A stretch of DNA of 33,580 nt from positions 1-33,580 of the forward strand of contig MU623583.1 in NCBI GenBank assembly GCA_025201765.1, given 5' to 3'. Shown here piece after piece: positions 20,200-29,269 of this stretch (the first letter of the stretch is position 1; each line of letters starts with the position of its first letter). The position numbers and the translations under genes are program-made. A model generated the notes under the pieces. That model saw only the letters and a program-made list of their open reading frames with translations, made no database searches and had not been told where the DNA came from. This stretch comes from Daldinia sp. FL1419. Taxonomy: Eukaryota; Ascomycota; Sordariomycetes; Xylariales; Hypoxylaceae.

Positions 20200-23100
20200 C
20201 TATTTCCCAAAACGTCAGTATTTAATATGATAACGCTCAATGAGACTTTACTTACCTGAGAATAGTAATCGTTTTGGTACTTGCAAATGTACGGCGCCGC
20301 GCACTGGAAGCTGCCTGTCCACTGTAGACCGCCGCATTGAGCAAATCTCGGCTGTGCCTTGGGCGGTGCCGAAGCAAGGATCCTTTCCGAGGCGTGTTCG
20401 GCAGCGATGACGATGTAGGAGGTGGGATTAGTAGTAATTTGACCTGGGAAGATACTAGCATCGACAACAAATAGGTTATCGGTACCGTACACCCTGGTGT
20501 CGAGGTCAGTCACGGCTGAGCCACCGTTTATCCGGCCGTCGTCCGTCCCAAGCTTGTTCGTTCCTAGAAGTTGTTAGCAACAGCACTAGGTGCTAATGGA
20601 AACTACCTATTTAGCTCACCAATCCAGTGGTTCGATCGTCGGTTGGTGTACGAAATAAGCATCTACGCATATCAGCCATATTTTTCTCATCGCATAGAGT
20701 AGACGCAACTAACGTTATTAACAAAATCCTCTACAGTGGTGTTCGACGGAGGGTAAGTCCACGTGAGGCCCTCGACGTGTGCTAGGGCTGCTTGAAGGTT
20801 CTTGATACCTTGGATAACGGCCTGGACGTCGTCTTCATCCTGTAGGTAGGGGAGGGTCGAGACCACAGTGGTCAACGCCTTAGTGATGGTCATCCGACCC
20901 CTCGATTTTGCTCCTCGTCCGAGGTATTGACTCATAGTCATAGCGTCTACTTCTATTAACGCGCGCAAGCTTCGAGGTAACGGGATAACTTACATCCGTT
21001 CGGCGTTCCGGCACTGCCTTCGACCCTTGCGGTCCACTGGAGCTGCCGAACTACACCGTCATCGCCTTTGATTTCGTCCCAGAACCTGCACGGAGTTAGA
21101 TATTGGCAAACTTGAAACTCAGTGACCTACATTGGACCAATATTCGGCGCCGCCTGGGCCAGAATACCCGATCGGGAGTCTGTGACCACGGATTAGCTAC
21201 GCTTCTATGATGTAGTAAGAAACCAAGTAGGTAGGTCCTACCCAGATAGAGATTCTTATCGGTGACATTAGGGTTGTCCCATGCTTCGTAGAAATCATAG
21301 AAAACAACATTGGGATGCGTAATAACTGTATCAGTCTAAAAAGCGTAAGCATATTTGAACCACGATAGCGTGGAGGGCTGCGAACATTTGTGTGATCTTC
21401 TAAGTTATAACCGACGGGCAGATTGATCCAAGAGGTATTGGAAATCATAGTCGGGCCATCAGTTGATGATTGAACGACGGCTAGCTGATCAGATGGACCG
21501 ATGCCGCCTGGGAAGGTCAGTAACATTTAATAAGGTAGAACAAAAAGAAAGAGAGGGCATTTAAAATTAATGCAACTTACTTCGTAGTAGGATCTTGGCA
21601 GACCCAAACGTTCCCGCGGACAAGATGACGCGGCCAGTAACAGAAGTAACATTAACAATACCGGTATATCCACCGTTTATAAACGGCTCGACCTCGATGC
21701 CAGTAACGTGACCACCGGATCTAACAACCCTTTTCACCGCCGTGCCCATCCATAGATGAAAGTTTTTACGCTTGCTAGCGGAGACCAGATAAGTCGACAT
21801 AGGTCCGCCGCGTTCACCACCGGAAAACATGAACGGTGAGTGAGAGAACGTATGGTTTTTCTGGTTGGGAACATTGTTAGCGGTGACTTCCGACCACCCA
21901 CCCGCTCTCAAGCCGCTTGCCAACACTTCGAAGCCTTGCTGATAGTATCGTTTTCCGTCCGTCGAAGGATGATCAGTGCCGGGAATGCGAGAGAATACCC
22001 TCTTGGTTGCGGTGGCCATATCTGAAGATCCCCATCCTTTAGGGAAGTTATAATCCCAATCAAGGGTGTATGGCTTATTTTCGCGGTTAGCGGTTTGTCA
22101 AATCAGTAGTAGACCTACGGGACTATAGTAAGACATACCTTCCACCATAAACCAGCGTTGACGGCGGTACCTCCACCTAGTACGCAACCAGCCATCTGAT
22201 CCGTGTCGGTGCAGGCGATGCCGGCCGAGTTGACCCAGATCTCATTGCAAAGCCCAGGGACGTCGAATCGAGTCAAGTTAGTGCCCTCTAACCATTCTGG
22301 CTTAAGAGAACCACCCCATCGTCCTGAAGAAGGCGGTCCCTTCTCGATGAGCAACACGCTCTTTCCAGCTTCACTCAGTTTGTCCGCTAGGGGGATGCCG
22401 CCGGCACCAGCGCCGACTACGATGTAATCGTAAGTGCCGGTAGGGACCGGGGCGCCAGTAGCGGTGGGAACTGATGTTGTTGTGGTCGTGGTAGTCGTGG
22501 GCGTTGCTCCCCCGCAGCTTCCGGTGACCGTAGCGGTAGCTTGGGCTGCCCACTTCGAGTACGATGGATTAGCCGCGTTTTCGTCCAGGGTAGCGCCCCA
22601 TATGCTTTGACCGTTGCTATGGAAGCCGATAGAGATATCCGCCGGGCAGGCCGGGTTTCCCGGAGACTTGAGCGAGCTGGCCCAGCCTAGTACCAGAGAG
22701 CCAGCGCTAGTCGATGCGAAACCTGACGCACCATCTTGGTCCCACGCCAAACAGTTCTGGCATCTAAATATCAGAGTATAATAGTCCTCATCAGTGGTAG
22801 ACGAGATTTGGGTTAGCTTGGCATCGCCTGTATATATGTCCGGACTAGTATATCCGCTGGCGAAGCGGAAAGACGTCAAGATTTGATCTTCGTACGGCCA
22901 GGCCATAAGAAGGAGACTATTCGTCATAGGTCCCCCAAAAGACAACCCGCACCATCCATTTGTAGTTGTGGCGTTAGAGCCACATTTCTATTGTGGTGGT
23001 TAGTGTGTTAATACGTCAGGTTTAGACTCGTAATGCTGACCAGGTATCCTATGAACTCGGTAGCGTCGACGGTCAAGGCGTTTTCTGGTAAGGCAACACC

Positions 23101-23339
23101 GAATATTAGACCGCCCCATGCCGACACGCCGCCCGCGCCGTCTGCCTTATCCGGCACAGACCACGTGTCGAATGTGATGCCTGTCGAGCTGTCCTTGTAG
23201 AGGGTCGGGGCGCTAGTCTGACCAAAGCATTTTTGAACATCTACGTCGTGTTAGTAAGGGGTCGCATTCGGCGTATATAGGGGCGCTTACTTAGGCCGAC
23301 TGCCAGGAGCAGCGATACAAAAGGACCGAGACGACTCAT
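20191..23339 (-). CDS. Cellobiose dehydrogenase with cytochrome domain and CBM1
   Basis: A secreted flavocytochrome that oxidises cellobiose to the lactone and passes electrons through heme b, notably to lytic polysaccharide monooxygenases. Twelve exons fit: 23291-23339, 23041-23240, 22139-22987, 21581-22073, 21386-21507, 21242-21335, 21131-21179, 20994-21085, 20714-20946, 20620-20662, 20256-20563 and 20191-20199. They total 846 aa with every phase consistent. The introns are 45-73 nt. A signal peptide (MSRLGPFVSLLLAVGL...) precedes the cytochrome domain (about 24-240), with likely heme ligands Met104 (GGPMTN) and His206 (GFHSNG). A Thr-rich linker follows (about 246-262). The GMC dehydrogenase begins with YDYIVVGAGAGG at 269; probable catalytic residues are His739 (NHWIG) and Asn787 (TTNPT). 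A CBM1 ends the protein (about 814-846) with cysteines 818, 829, 835 and 845. This matches the ascomycete class IIA architecture. Two donors (GTCAGC, GTTCGC) and one AAG acceptor are weak, so those junctions deserve checking. Confidence 0.95.
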
Positions 23340-23423
23340 AATGTCATCAGCGTATCACTCTAGGTACTCGAGTGGTAGTAACCGGGGAGCTCGACATTTC
23401 GAAAGAAAGCGTCAAGGAGACAG

Positions 23424-23431
23424 TTATATAT
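23424..23431 (-). promoter_or_regulatory. Candidate TATA box of cellobiose dehydrogenase
   Basis: On the minus strand the sequence reads ATATATAA, about 85-92 bases before the start codon at 23339. The position is usual for an inducible fungal gene. Confidence 0.5.
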
Positions 23432-23446
23432 GCCAGTGTGTCGCGA

Positions 23447-23452
23447 GGCTAA
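23447..23452. promoter_or_regulatory. GGCTAA, candidate XlnR/Xyr1-type site
   Basis: GGCTAA matches the known core bound by XlnR/Xyr1 activators of cellulase and hemicellulase genes, and it lies about 110 bases before the cellobiose dehydrogenase start codon. A six-base match occurs by chance fairly often, so this is suggestive only. Confidence 0.25.
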
Positions 23453-24289
23453 CGAGTACGAATGGGCTGACGGAAACCTATTCCGAACGAGATGGGACCA
23501 ATTACGCTAGTAGATATATACACTATGAGATATGCTCTAGACAATAGGAGGAAAACTATCAACTCCGTATCGAATCTGCGGTTCCTTTGCATGACTAGTG
23601 GACTCTTGTAAGGAAACATTGGCTTGGGAACCGATCAACCGTAAAGCGCAAAAGTAAAGTGAAGCACAAGCAAGAGAACCTGGAAGCTGGGCGCGGCTCC
23701 GATCCCCAGGACCAGACTCGTAGTGCTGTAAGAAGGGTTCTGGACCTTCGATGCAATCCCGCGGCGCAACAACGGGCGTGCTCTACCCTGCTCTACCTTG
23801 TTCAACCTTGCTTCTCTGCATGCTGACAAAGGCGCAAGGGAACATCTCCGTTTGGACGAAGTCTGACGATAGGTGATAAGAGCTATTCCAACCCGGGGTT
23901 CAGGAACAACCAGCAGCATCTAAGGTAGTATAGCTAGGGGGAATGTCATCGTGAAGGTTAGACCGAGGGCGTCTTGGCCTCGAGCGACTTGCCTCTTCTG
24001 TCTACGGAATGTCGTAAAACGGAGGGACACTTTTCTGCTTAGCGGGCCGAAATTAGCGATTACAGCTAGAGAAGCTTATTCCCTTTTTCTTCCCCAAGGT
24101 TATCCCCCGCCAAAAAAAAAAGGCCGCTGAAACCCACATCGTGAAAAACGCCATTCGGAGTTGGGGAACTAGTAACGTAACTGTGGGGGGCTAGATGTTA
24201 GTAAGTATTGAAGTCTCATCAGCCACATTTGTTACCCATTAGCGAATAGCTGGGTACTACTAACCTATCCAAGCCACATAAGGGTGTAC

Positions 24290-24490
24290 AGGTACATACC
24301 TACCTACCTATAACCTAGATACGACTAGGTAGGTAGTTAACTACACCTCCACTAGGTACATAGGTACAGTAGGTCATATGTACCTCCGTAGGTACCATAT
24401 CACTGATGTACATCTTAGAATACCTATGTAGGTGTGTACTTAGACACATACCTATTTTTATGGTACTGGGTACCTAGGTACATGGATACA
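24290..24490. repeat. Dense cluster of TACCTA/TAGGTA motifs
   Basis: About 200 bases contain more than ten direct and inverted copies of TACCTA or TAGGTA, including a perfect TACCTAGGTA palindrome at 24471-24480. It is the densest occurrence in the window and lies 365-565 bases upstream of the zinc-knuckle gene. Confidence 0.7.
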
Positions 24491-24855
24491 TTGGTAGTTG
24501 TATCTTCTTAACCATCACCTGGACCAGAGACTTGAAATTTGATCATATACGTTCGTCTTTTATCAAATAATGCTTTATAAATTGTAATGAAGCAGAGAAG
24601 TTCGGGCTCTCCAGGAAAGTATCAGCAGGAAATTCCTTCATCTCTACAAAAATATTTCTTTATTCTTTTTCATCTCCTTGGGCAGCTCTCTTTAAGAGGC
24701 ACCTGAGTATGAACTGGACGTATTCGGCTACACCTCAGGGAACCACCCATTAAATACTATTAAATCCCATCCTTCGGAGCTCAAGCGAATGTAAAGAGAC
24801 AGAACCCCCCCCCGATTCACATGGGACACACCGCGAGGCTTTCTCTCTTCTCATC

Positions 24856-26346
24856 ATGACGAAACATTATCCTCTAAACGGTATCGACTTGGATTTTGAT
24901 AAATACGAGCATAGACCTATATCCAATCGCGATATAATAGTTAACCGAATACTGAGGGAGTATATGTTCCCGAAGAAAGTCAAAGCAGCCATCTACGACA
25001 AGAGGTCTGATCAGGATGCCGAGTTCCACCAAATTAAAAGTCGCGATCGAGAACTCGGCCTCGACATGCAAGTTCTATCCAGGATGCTCAAAACTGATTA
25101 CAATTCATCCTTTATCGACCTGCAACGTCTTTATTTCTATCCTACTACCATCTTCCTCGACATTTTAAATTACTATAACTTAGCGGAACCTCGAGCCATG
25201 CTTGGTAAGGTCATCTTAGGGCTTATAGAACGCTACTATCTCGAATCTGAACCTTGTATGGGGGCTTGGCTTGGTTATCTCACCCGTTTTCGCCCAGACA
25301 TAGCGGCCACGCAAAAGTCTAGCTGGGCAAAAGCCACAAAAGAGCACCTGAAAAATTATAGGCCAGCTCCAAGGAAGAATAATTGCTCGCCTTTGTTTTC
25401 TGGTCGTCATCATCCGAGAACGAGCGCGCTTTCTAACGTTGAATTCTGTATCGACCCTCAGTTTATTACCGCGCAATGGCTCGGGATTTATAAGCTTCCG
25501 CTGCAGCCTCCTAACCGACCGCAAACACACAACTACTCTAGAGTTACGGTCGAGAGCTTTTCTCCGGTTAACACGGCGTGTGTGAGTCGCGGTAGGCCCC
25601 GACGGTCCAGAAGCATGCCCCTGCTTGACTCGTGGAGTACGGCAGCTTTAGATATCAAGGATAAGAACCTTCAAGATAAATGGATCATACACTTCCCTCG
25701 CCGCCCTCTGTCTGAGCTCGACAAGCTATCACGCCGCAGAAGCTTGAGCCGAAGTCACATCCGGGCAATGTTCACCGATAAACCCAAAATCTTCGAGAAG
25801 AGGCCTGCGCGGAAAAAGGCCCAGGGGGAAGTCCAGAAGCCGTGCGCTAACTGTTCTCAGAATACTAGCCATCGCCCTTCGACTTGCCCCTCGAAGTGCG
25901 GCTATTGTAACTCGCCATCTCATAAGGCATTTGTTTGCCCAACCAAGGCGCGCAACCGATGCAAATGCTCGCCCTTTCCGCAATACCATACGGCCTTCGA
26001 ATGCCATATTAATTGCAGCCGAAGGTGTGGAGCCCCGAGTCCACCGAGCCAGGGCCACCATAAAAATGCCATGCTCTGTACTTATCGTTGCTGCATGTGT
26101 GGTGCCAAGGGTCACTCGGGGAGAGAATGTTCCTTAAAGAAATGTCCGTGCGGAGGGAAACATCTCACACAAGACTGTCGATGGAAAGTGGAGTGCCCTG
26201 CTAAAGATTGTAATTTCTACCTATGTCATCTTCATTGCAGAGAATGCGGGAAGAAAAAAAGTAAAAAGTGTCAGTTTATCGGCAAGACCTGTCAAGACTG
26301 TTTGAGGAACAGTATTCCAGTTTCGGGGAAGATCACATCGGGATAA
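24856..26346 (+). CDS. Orphan multi-zinc-knuckle protein, 496 aa
   Basis: An uninterrupted frame from ATG. Residues 1-170 form a probably folded, helical, charged region (for example LDILNYYNLAEPRAML) that I do not recognise. Residues about 230-325 are basic and Ser/Arg-rich (RGRPRRSRSMP, LSRRRSLSRS). From Cys330 to Cys482 the protein is packed with Cys and His. Canonical CCHC knuckles (C-x2-C-x4-H-x4-C) are seen at about 348-361 and 412-425. Variants occur at 330-344 (x5), about 369-383 and 430-441, and there are more Cys pairs to 482. CCHC knuckles bind single-stranded RNA or DNA, so nucleic-acid binding is likely. There is no protease, reverse transcriptase or integrase frame nearby and no terminal repeats, which argues against an intact retroelement, though a domesticated Gag-like origin cannot be excluded. 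A C9 tract lies about 42 bases before the start codon. Confidence 0.75.
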   Translation: MTKHYPLNGIDLDFDKYEHRPISNRDIIVNRILREYMFPKKVKAAIYDKRSDQDAEFHQIKSRDRELGLDMQVLSRMLKTDYNSSFIDLQRLYFYPTTIFLDILNYYNLAEPRAMLGKVILGLIERYYLESEPCMGAWLGYLTRFRPDIAATQKSSWAKATKEHLKNYRPAPRKNNCSPLFSGRHHPRTSALSNVEFCIDPQFITAQWLGIYKLPLQPPNRPQTHNYSRVTVESFSPVNTACVSRGRPRRSRSMPLLDSWSTAALDIKDKNLQDKWIIHFPRRPLSELDKLSRRRSLSRSHIRAMFTDKPKIFEKRPARKKAQGEVQKPCANCSQNTSHRPSTCPSKCGYCNSPSHKAFVCPTKARNRCKCSPFPQYHTAFECHINCSRRCGAPSPPSQGHHKNAMLCTYRCCMCGAKGHSGRECSLKKCPCGGKHLTQDCRWKVECPAKDCNFYLCHLHCRECGKKKSKKCQFIGKTCQDCLRNSIPVSGKITSG

Positions 26347-27008
26347 CAAAATTAGCCCAGCAAATTGTCACTAAGAACCACGAACGGAATCCTAAGATAC
26401 TTAGGTATCTAGTCTAAAATTGACACCGGAGTACTACTACCGAGGACCAGAACAGATCCCGCTACAGTATATCGTCAAATGATATAAGCGCGGCTTAACT
26501 ACGCGTCTCGTTGTGTGTTACTCGCGCCGCAGGACCCAGATTAACGATACGCACAAGGTCCGGAGAAAAATTGGGGGTCGTCAAACGATCCCACCCGCGG
26601 CTATCACGTCCGATCCGGCCAGGTGGGACAGGATCATCTAACGCGGGATTCCCGTTCATGACGCTTATTCGACGTCATAGAGGAATAAGACAGCCAAGAG
26701 TTAGAAGGCTACGAAATGAGTTGGAATTCGGTTGTAAATACTTTTTCGGAATTAAACCCGACTTTATTAGTATCAAACAAGCTACGTGGTGTGATCATCA
26801 GTTGAGGTCTTTAGATCAATAGGTGCATTCTATCTAACCTAGACACCTTGACACCTTGATATATATGTCGGCGTCAAATGCTTACTAGATCTTCCCGCCT
26901 ACTCCTTGTCTTCTCAACCTCTAACCCAGTTACCTTACCTAGGTTAGTTATTCAGCGACTAATAAGATATATCAACTCAACGACCTCAAACAAAGAGAAA
27001 AAAAGAAA
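26347..27008. other. Intergenic region upstream of GFA-type gene
   Basis: Contains the zinc-knuckle gene's 3' flank and the GFA-type gene's promoter. A TATATAT element lies at about 26860-26867, roughly 145 bases before the start, and an ACCTAGGTTAG motif at about 26937-26947. A 103-codon plus-strand frame at 26511-26822 has no recognisable features. Confidence 0.5.
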
Positions 27009-27632
27009 ATGACCCCACTACCAGGTGGCTGCTACTGCGGCCTAATAAAATATACCATCACCCTCAAGGACCCGGAGTTGCAGGCCCGCACGAGCATTTG
27101 CCATTGCGGTAACTGCAAGAAGTTTACGGGTGGCGAGCACGGAATCACAACTAAGATCCCCAAATCGGCATTTAAGATTACCCAGGGAACGGATCATGTA
27201 AAAGTACATGAGGCAGACAACGGAAGCGGCGTGTTGTTGCATCGCGAATTCTGCGATACATGTGGCGGGCCGCTTCTGGAATACGGAGTACGTGCTTCTC
27301 TTTTGGTTGTTATCATAGGCTTTGAATAGTGTCCGTCCCTGTCATCTAATTTTCCTGTCCAAGACGTTGTTTGTGGTCAGGTATGTTACCACATTTTACT
27401 TACACGAACTCTCTCCGCAGGTAAAAGCGGGTGAGAATATATACATCTTCTACGGTACGATGGAAGACCACGCCCGCGGCCAGGTTGAGCCAAAGGGCGA
27501 ATTTTTTTGCAGGCTGAGGGATCCATGGATGCCGAGCATCGAAGGTCAGTTACTATAGGCCTTTCGTTTCCACGACGGCAGAAATTGCTAAATGTGTTAG
27601 GGCTATTTCAAAAGCAAGAGATTAAACAATAA
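27009..27632 (+). CDS. GFA/CENP-V-type zinc-binding protein
   Basis: Three exons, 27009-27287, 27421-27544 and 27601-27632, give 144 aa. The first intron (133 nt) uses GTACGT...CGCAG; the second (56 nt) uses GTCAGT...TTAG. The last exon adds only LFQKQEIKQ, which matches the usual family ending and is why the frame was not ended at the in-frame stop at 27556. The seven cysteines expected of the GFA fold are present: Cys8 and Cys10, Cys31, Cys33 and Cys36 (CHCGNC), and Cys82 and Cys85 (FCDTCGG). The family is named after a bacterial enzyme that speeds glutathione-formaldehyde adduct formation. In moulds many paralogues exist and their substrates are unknown, so only zinc binding is a safe prediction. 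The leader just before the ATG is A-rich. Confidence 0.9.
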
Positions 27633-29269
27633 TCACGGAAAGGTTGCCCTTCCGCATGATAATTTATGATTTCCTGATTGTTTATCGCAGTACGATGGAG
27701 CTCACATTTAAACCGCATCAGAGAGAAGGACCAAAGTCGAGAGGTATAGAGGTTTGAGATGAAACACGAGTAAAAATGAGTGCCACTATCTACGGTGGTG
27801 GTTACGTACAGTGGTGGCGCTTTCGATGGCGTTGTGTCCGGTGATGATGTTTTGAATAATGGTACCCCAAAATGATGTCCGGAGCTGGGCCCAAGGCCAA
27901 GTGCCTAATGTTTCAGACTGGGCCTCCCAAAGCAATTCCCCATATTCTTTTATTATTGTTGAGAGGTCGAATAGAAGATATAGGATCAAGAGCTGTGTCA
28001 GGGTTCTAGCCTGTGCTGCATATAGAACGAATGATTTGTTCTATACGTAGTCACTCTTAGCCGTAGTTGTAGATAGGTTCCTCGCGGAACAACGAATTCC
28101 TTGCTTCTTGTTCCACCTCGTGACAAGCTGGATTTCGTTAAGAGTGTTAGATTTTATATGTCCTTTCGTCTAAGGCGTCCGTAACAGGTAAGACGAAATA
28201 TTTAGGGACTAGGTTAAGGAATTATCTTTGGAGGCATATTTAAGCGAGTCGCTCGCAATCCTTCTGGCTGCACAATATGTTTTGATGTAACACATCTTGA
28301 CTCGATCTCCTGAGGGAAGTATGACTGGGAGGCAGAGGCACGTAGGCTCGAGTAATCTGGTAGAACAAATTGGAGCTAGAACTCAATAATGGAATACACC
28401 AAAGCTTGCCTTTTAAGCTTTACATATATATCAGGAAACTATTTCTACAAAACAGATAGTTAGCCAAGAACAAAACTATAATGTCTGAAGTATCTAACGG
28501 AATATCTCAATTTACATATCCAGGCGGCGAGCATTAGAACCCCCGATGTCATGGAAGATCATCTGTGGAATGACGAGCATATCAGTGCTTATCTGTATTA
28601 TCGCGCTCGAAATGACTAACCCAGATAAAAACTTGGGCCTCGCTGTCTTTTAATAGTGATCTTGGCAAATTGTGGCGAAATACGGATCGCGATTTCGGTG
28701 CTTGGTCCCTGTCATGGAAATAATTACACGACGGTCTCGCTGAGGTACACATGGGTGAGTACCTATCTACGTACTTAGATAACCCTGGTGGTGGACGGCG
28801 TATCTTGCAATCTTGTTGCCCCCTTAAAGGTTAGTAATACCCAACATAGAGAGCGCCACAAAGGATAAGAGCATACAGGTGCCAGTCGTCTGTAAGATGT
28901 TCAACAATATCAGGTAATCATCGAATGGTTGGTAACACTTTCATTATAAATCTGTCTGAATAGTCTTCTTGAGCCCAGAACTCGTGACTGTATCTACTTA
29001 GGTACCTAACCTGAATAGGTGTTATAATCCTACGCCCAGGTGGAAAAAAAGCATAAAACTGGTATCAAGTTGGCGTCGAATCGTTGCGTCTGGCGAAAAA
29101 AAAAAACCAAAAAAAAAAAAAAAAAAACATCGTATACCTAAACGCCTTACTTGAGTTGGAGCTACCCCATCGGTTTTATAGCTCGCCCGTACCTAGTCGT
29201 AACCAAATGAAGAATAAGCCCTCTTTAGAAAAAAAAAAAACCTTTTAGTCGTGTTCTACCTCTTGGCCT
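27633..29269. other. Convergent intergenic region
   Basis: It lies between the 3' ends of the GFA-type gene and the 516-aa gene. No gene is supported over 1.6 kb. It contains poly-A tracts at about 29096-29127 and 29229-29240, and short TACCTA/GGTACC motifs near 28760-28780 and 28998-29012. Confidence 0.55.
29096..29127. repeat. Poly-A tract
   Basis: Eleven A residues, CC, then nineteen A residues. It lies about 140 bases downstream of the stop codon of the minus-strand 516-aa gene. It is not linked to any coding remnant I could recognise, so a retroposed tail is not supported. Confidence 0.9.

Larger units (their letters stand above)
23340..24855. other. Divergent intergenic region, cellobiose dehydrogenase / zinc-knuckle gene
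   Basis: This 1.5 kb region should carry the promoters of both genes. Near the cellobiose dehydrogenase side are a TATA box and a GGCTAA site (listed separately), and CCGGGG sequences at 23382-23387 and 23893-23898 that fit the SYGGRG consensus of CreA-type repressors. The centre (about 24290-24490) is a dense motif cluster. The minus-strand frame at 23635-23919 has no recognisable features. Confidence 0.55.

Noticed and set aside
18156..23339. Biosynthetic or degradative gene cluster around cellobiose dehydrogenase
   Set aside because: The neighbours are an unknown protein and a zinc-knuckle protein; no LPMO, transporter, tailoring enzyme or pathway regulator is present.
23635..23919. 94-codon minus-strand open frame in the cellobiose dehydrogenase upstream region
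   Set aside because: No family resemblance and no splice context; it is likely non-coding promoter DNA.
24856..26346. Zinc-knuckle gene as part of an intact LTR retrotransposon
   Set aside because: No protease, reverse transcriptase or integrase motifs and no long terminal repeats were seen on either side.
26511..26822. 103-codon plus-strand open frame
   Set aside because: The translation is Arg-rich without any domain and the frame lies between two well-supported genes; it is best explained by chance.
28512..28582. Short minus-strand reading MIFHDIGGSNARRLDM with a stop and a CCACAG acceptor-like site
   Set aside because: It resembles a last exon, but no preceding exon in a matching frame could be found, and 16 codons are too few to judge.
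29096..29127. Poly-A tract as the tail of a retroposed gene or LINE
   Set aside because: No coding remnant or target-site duplication was recognised next to it.
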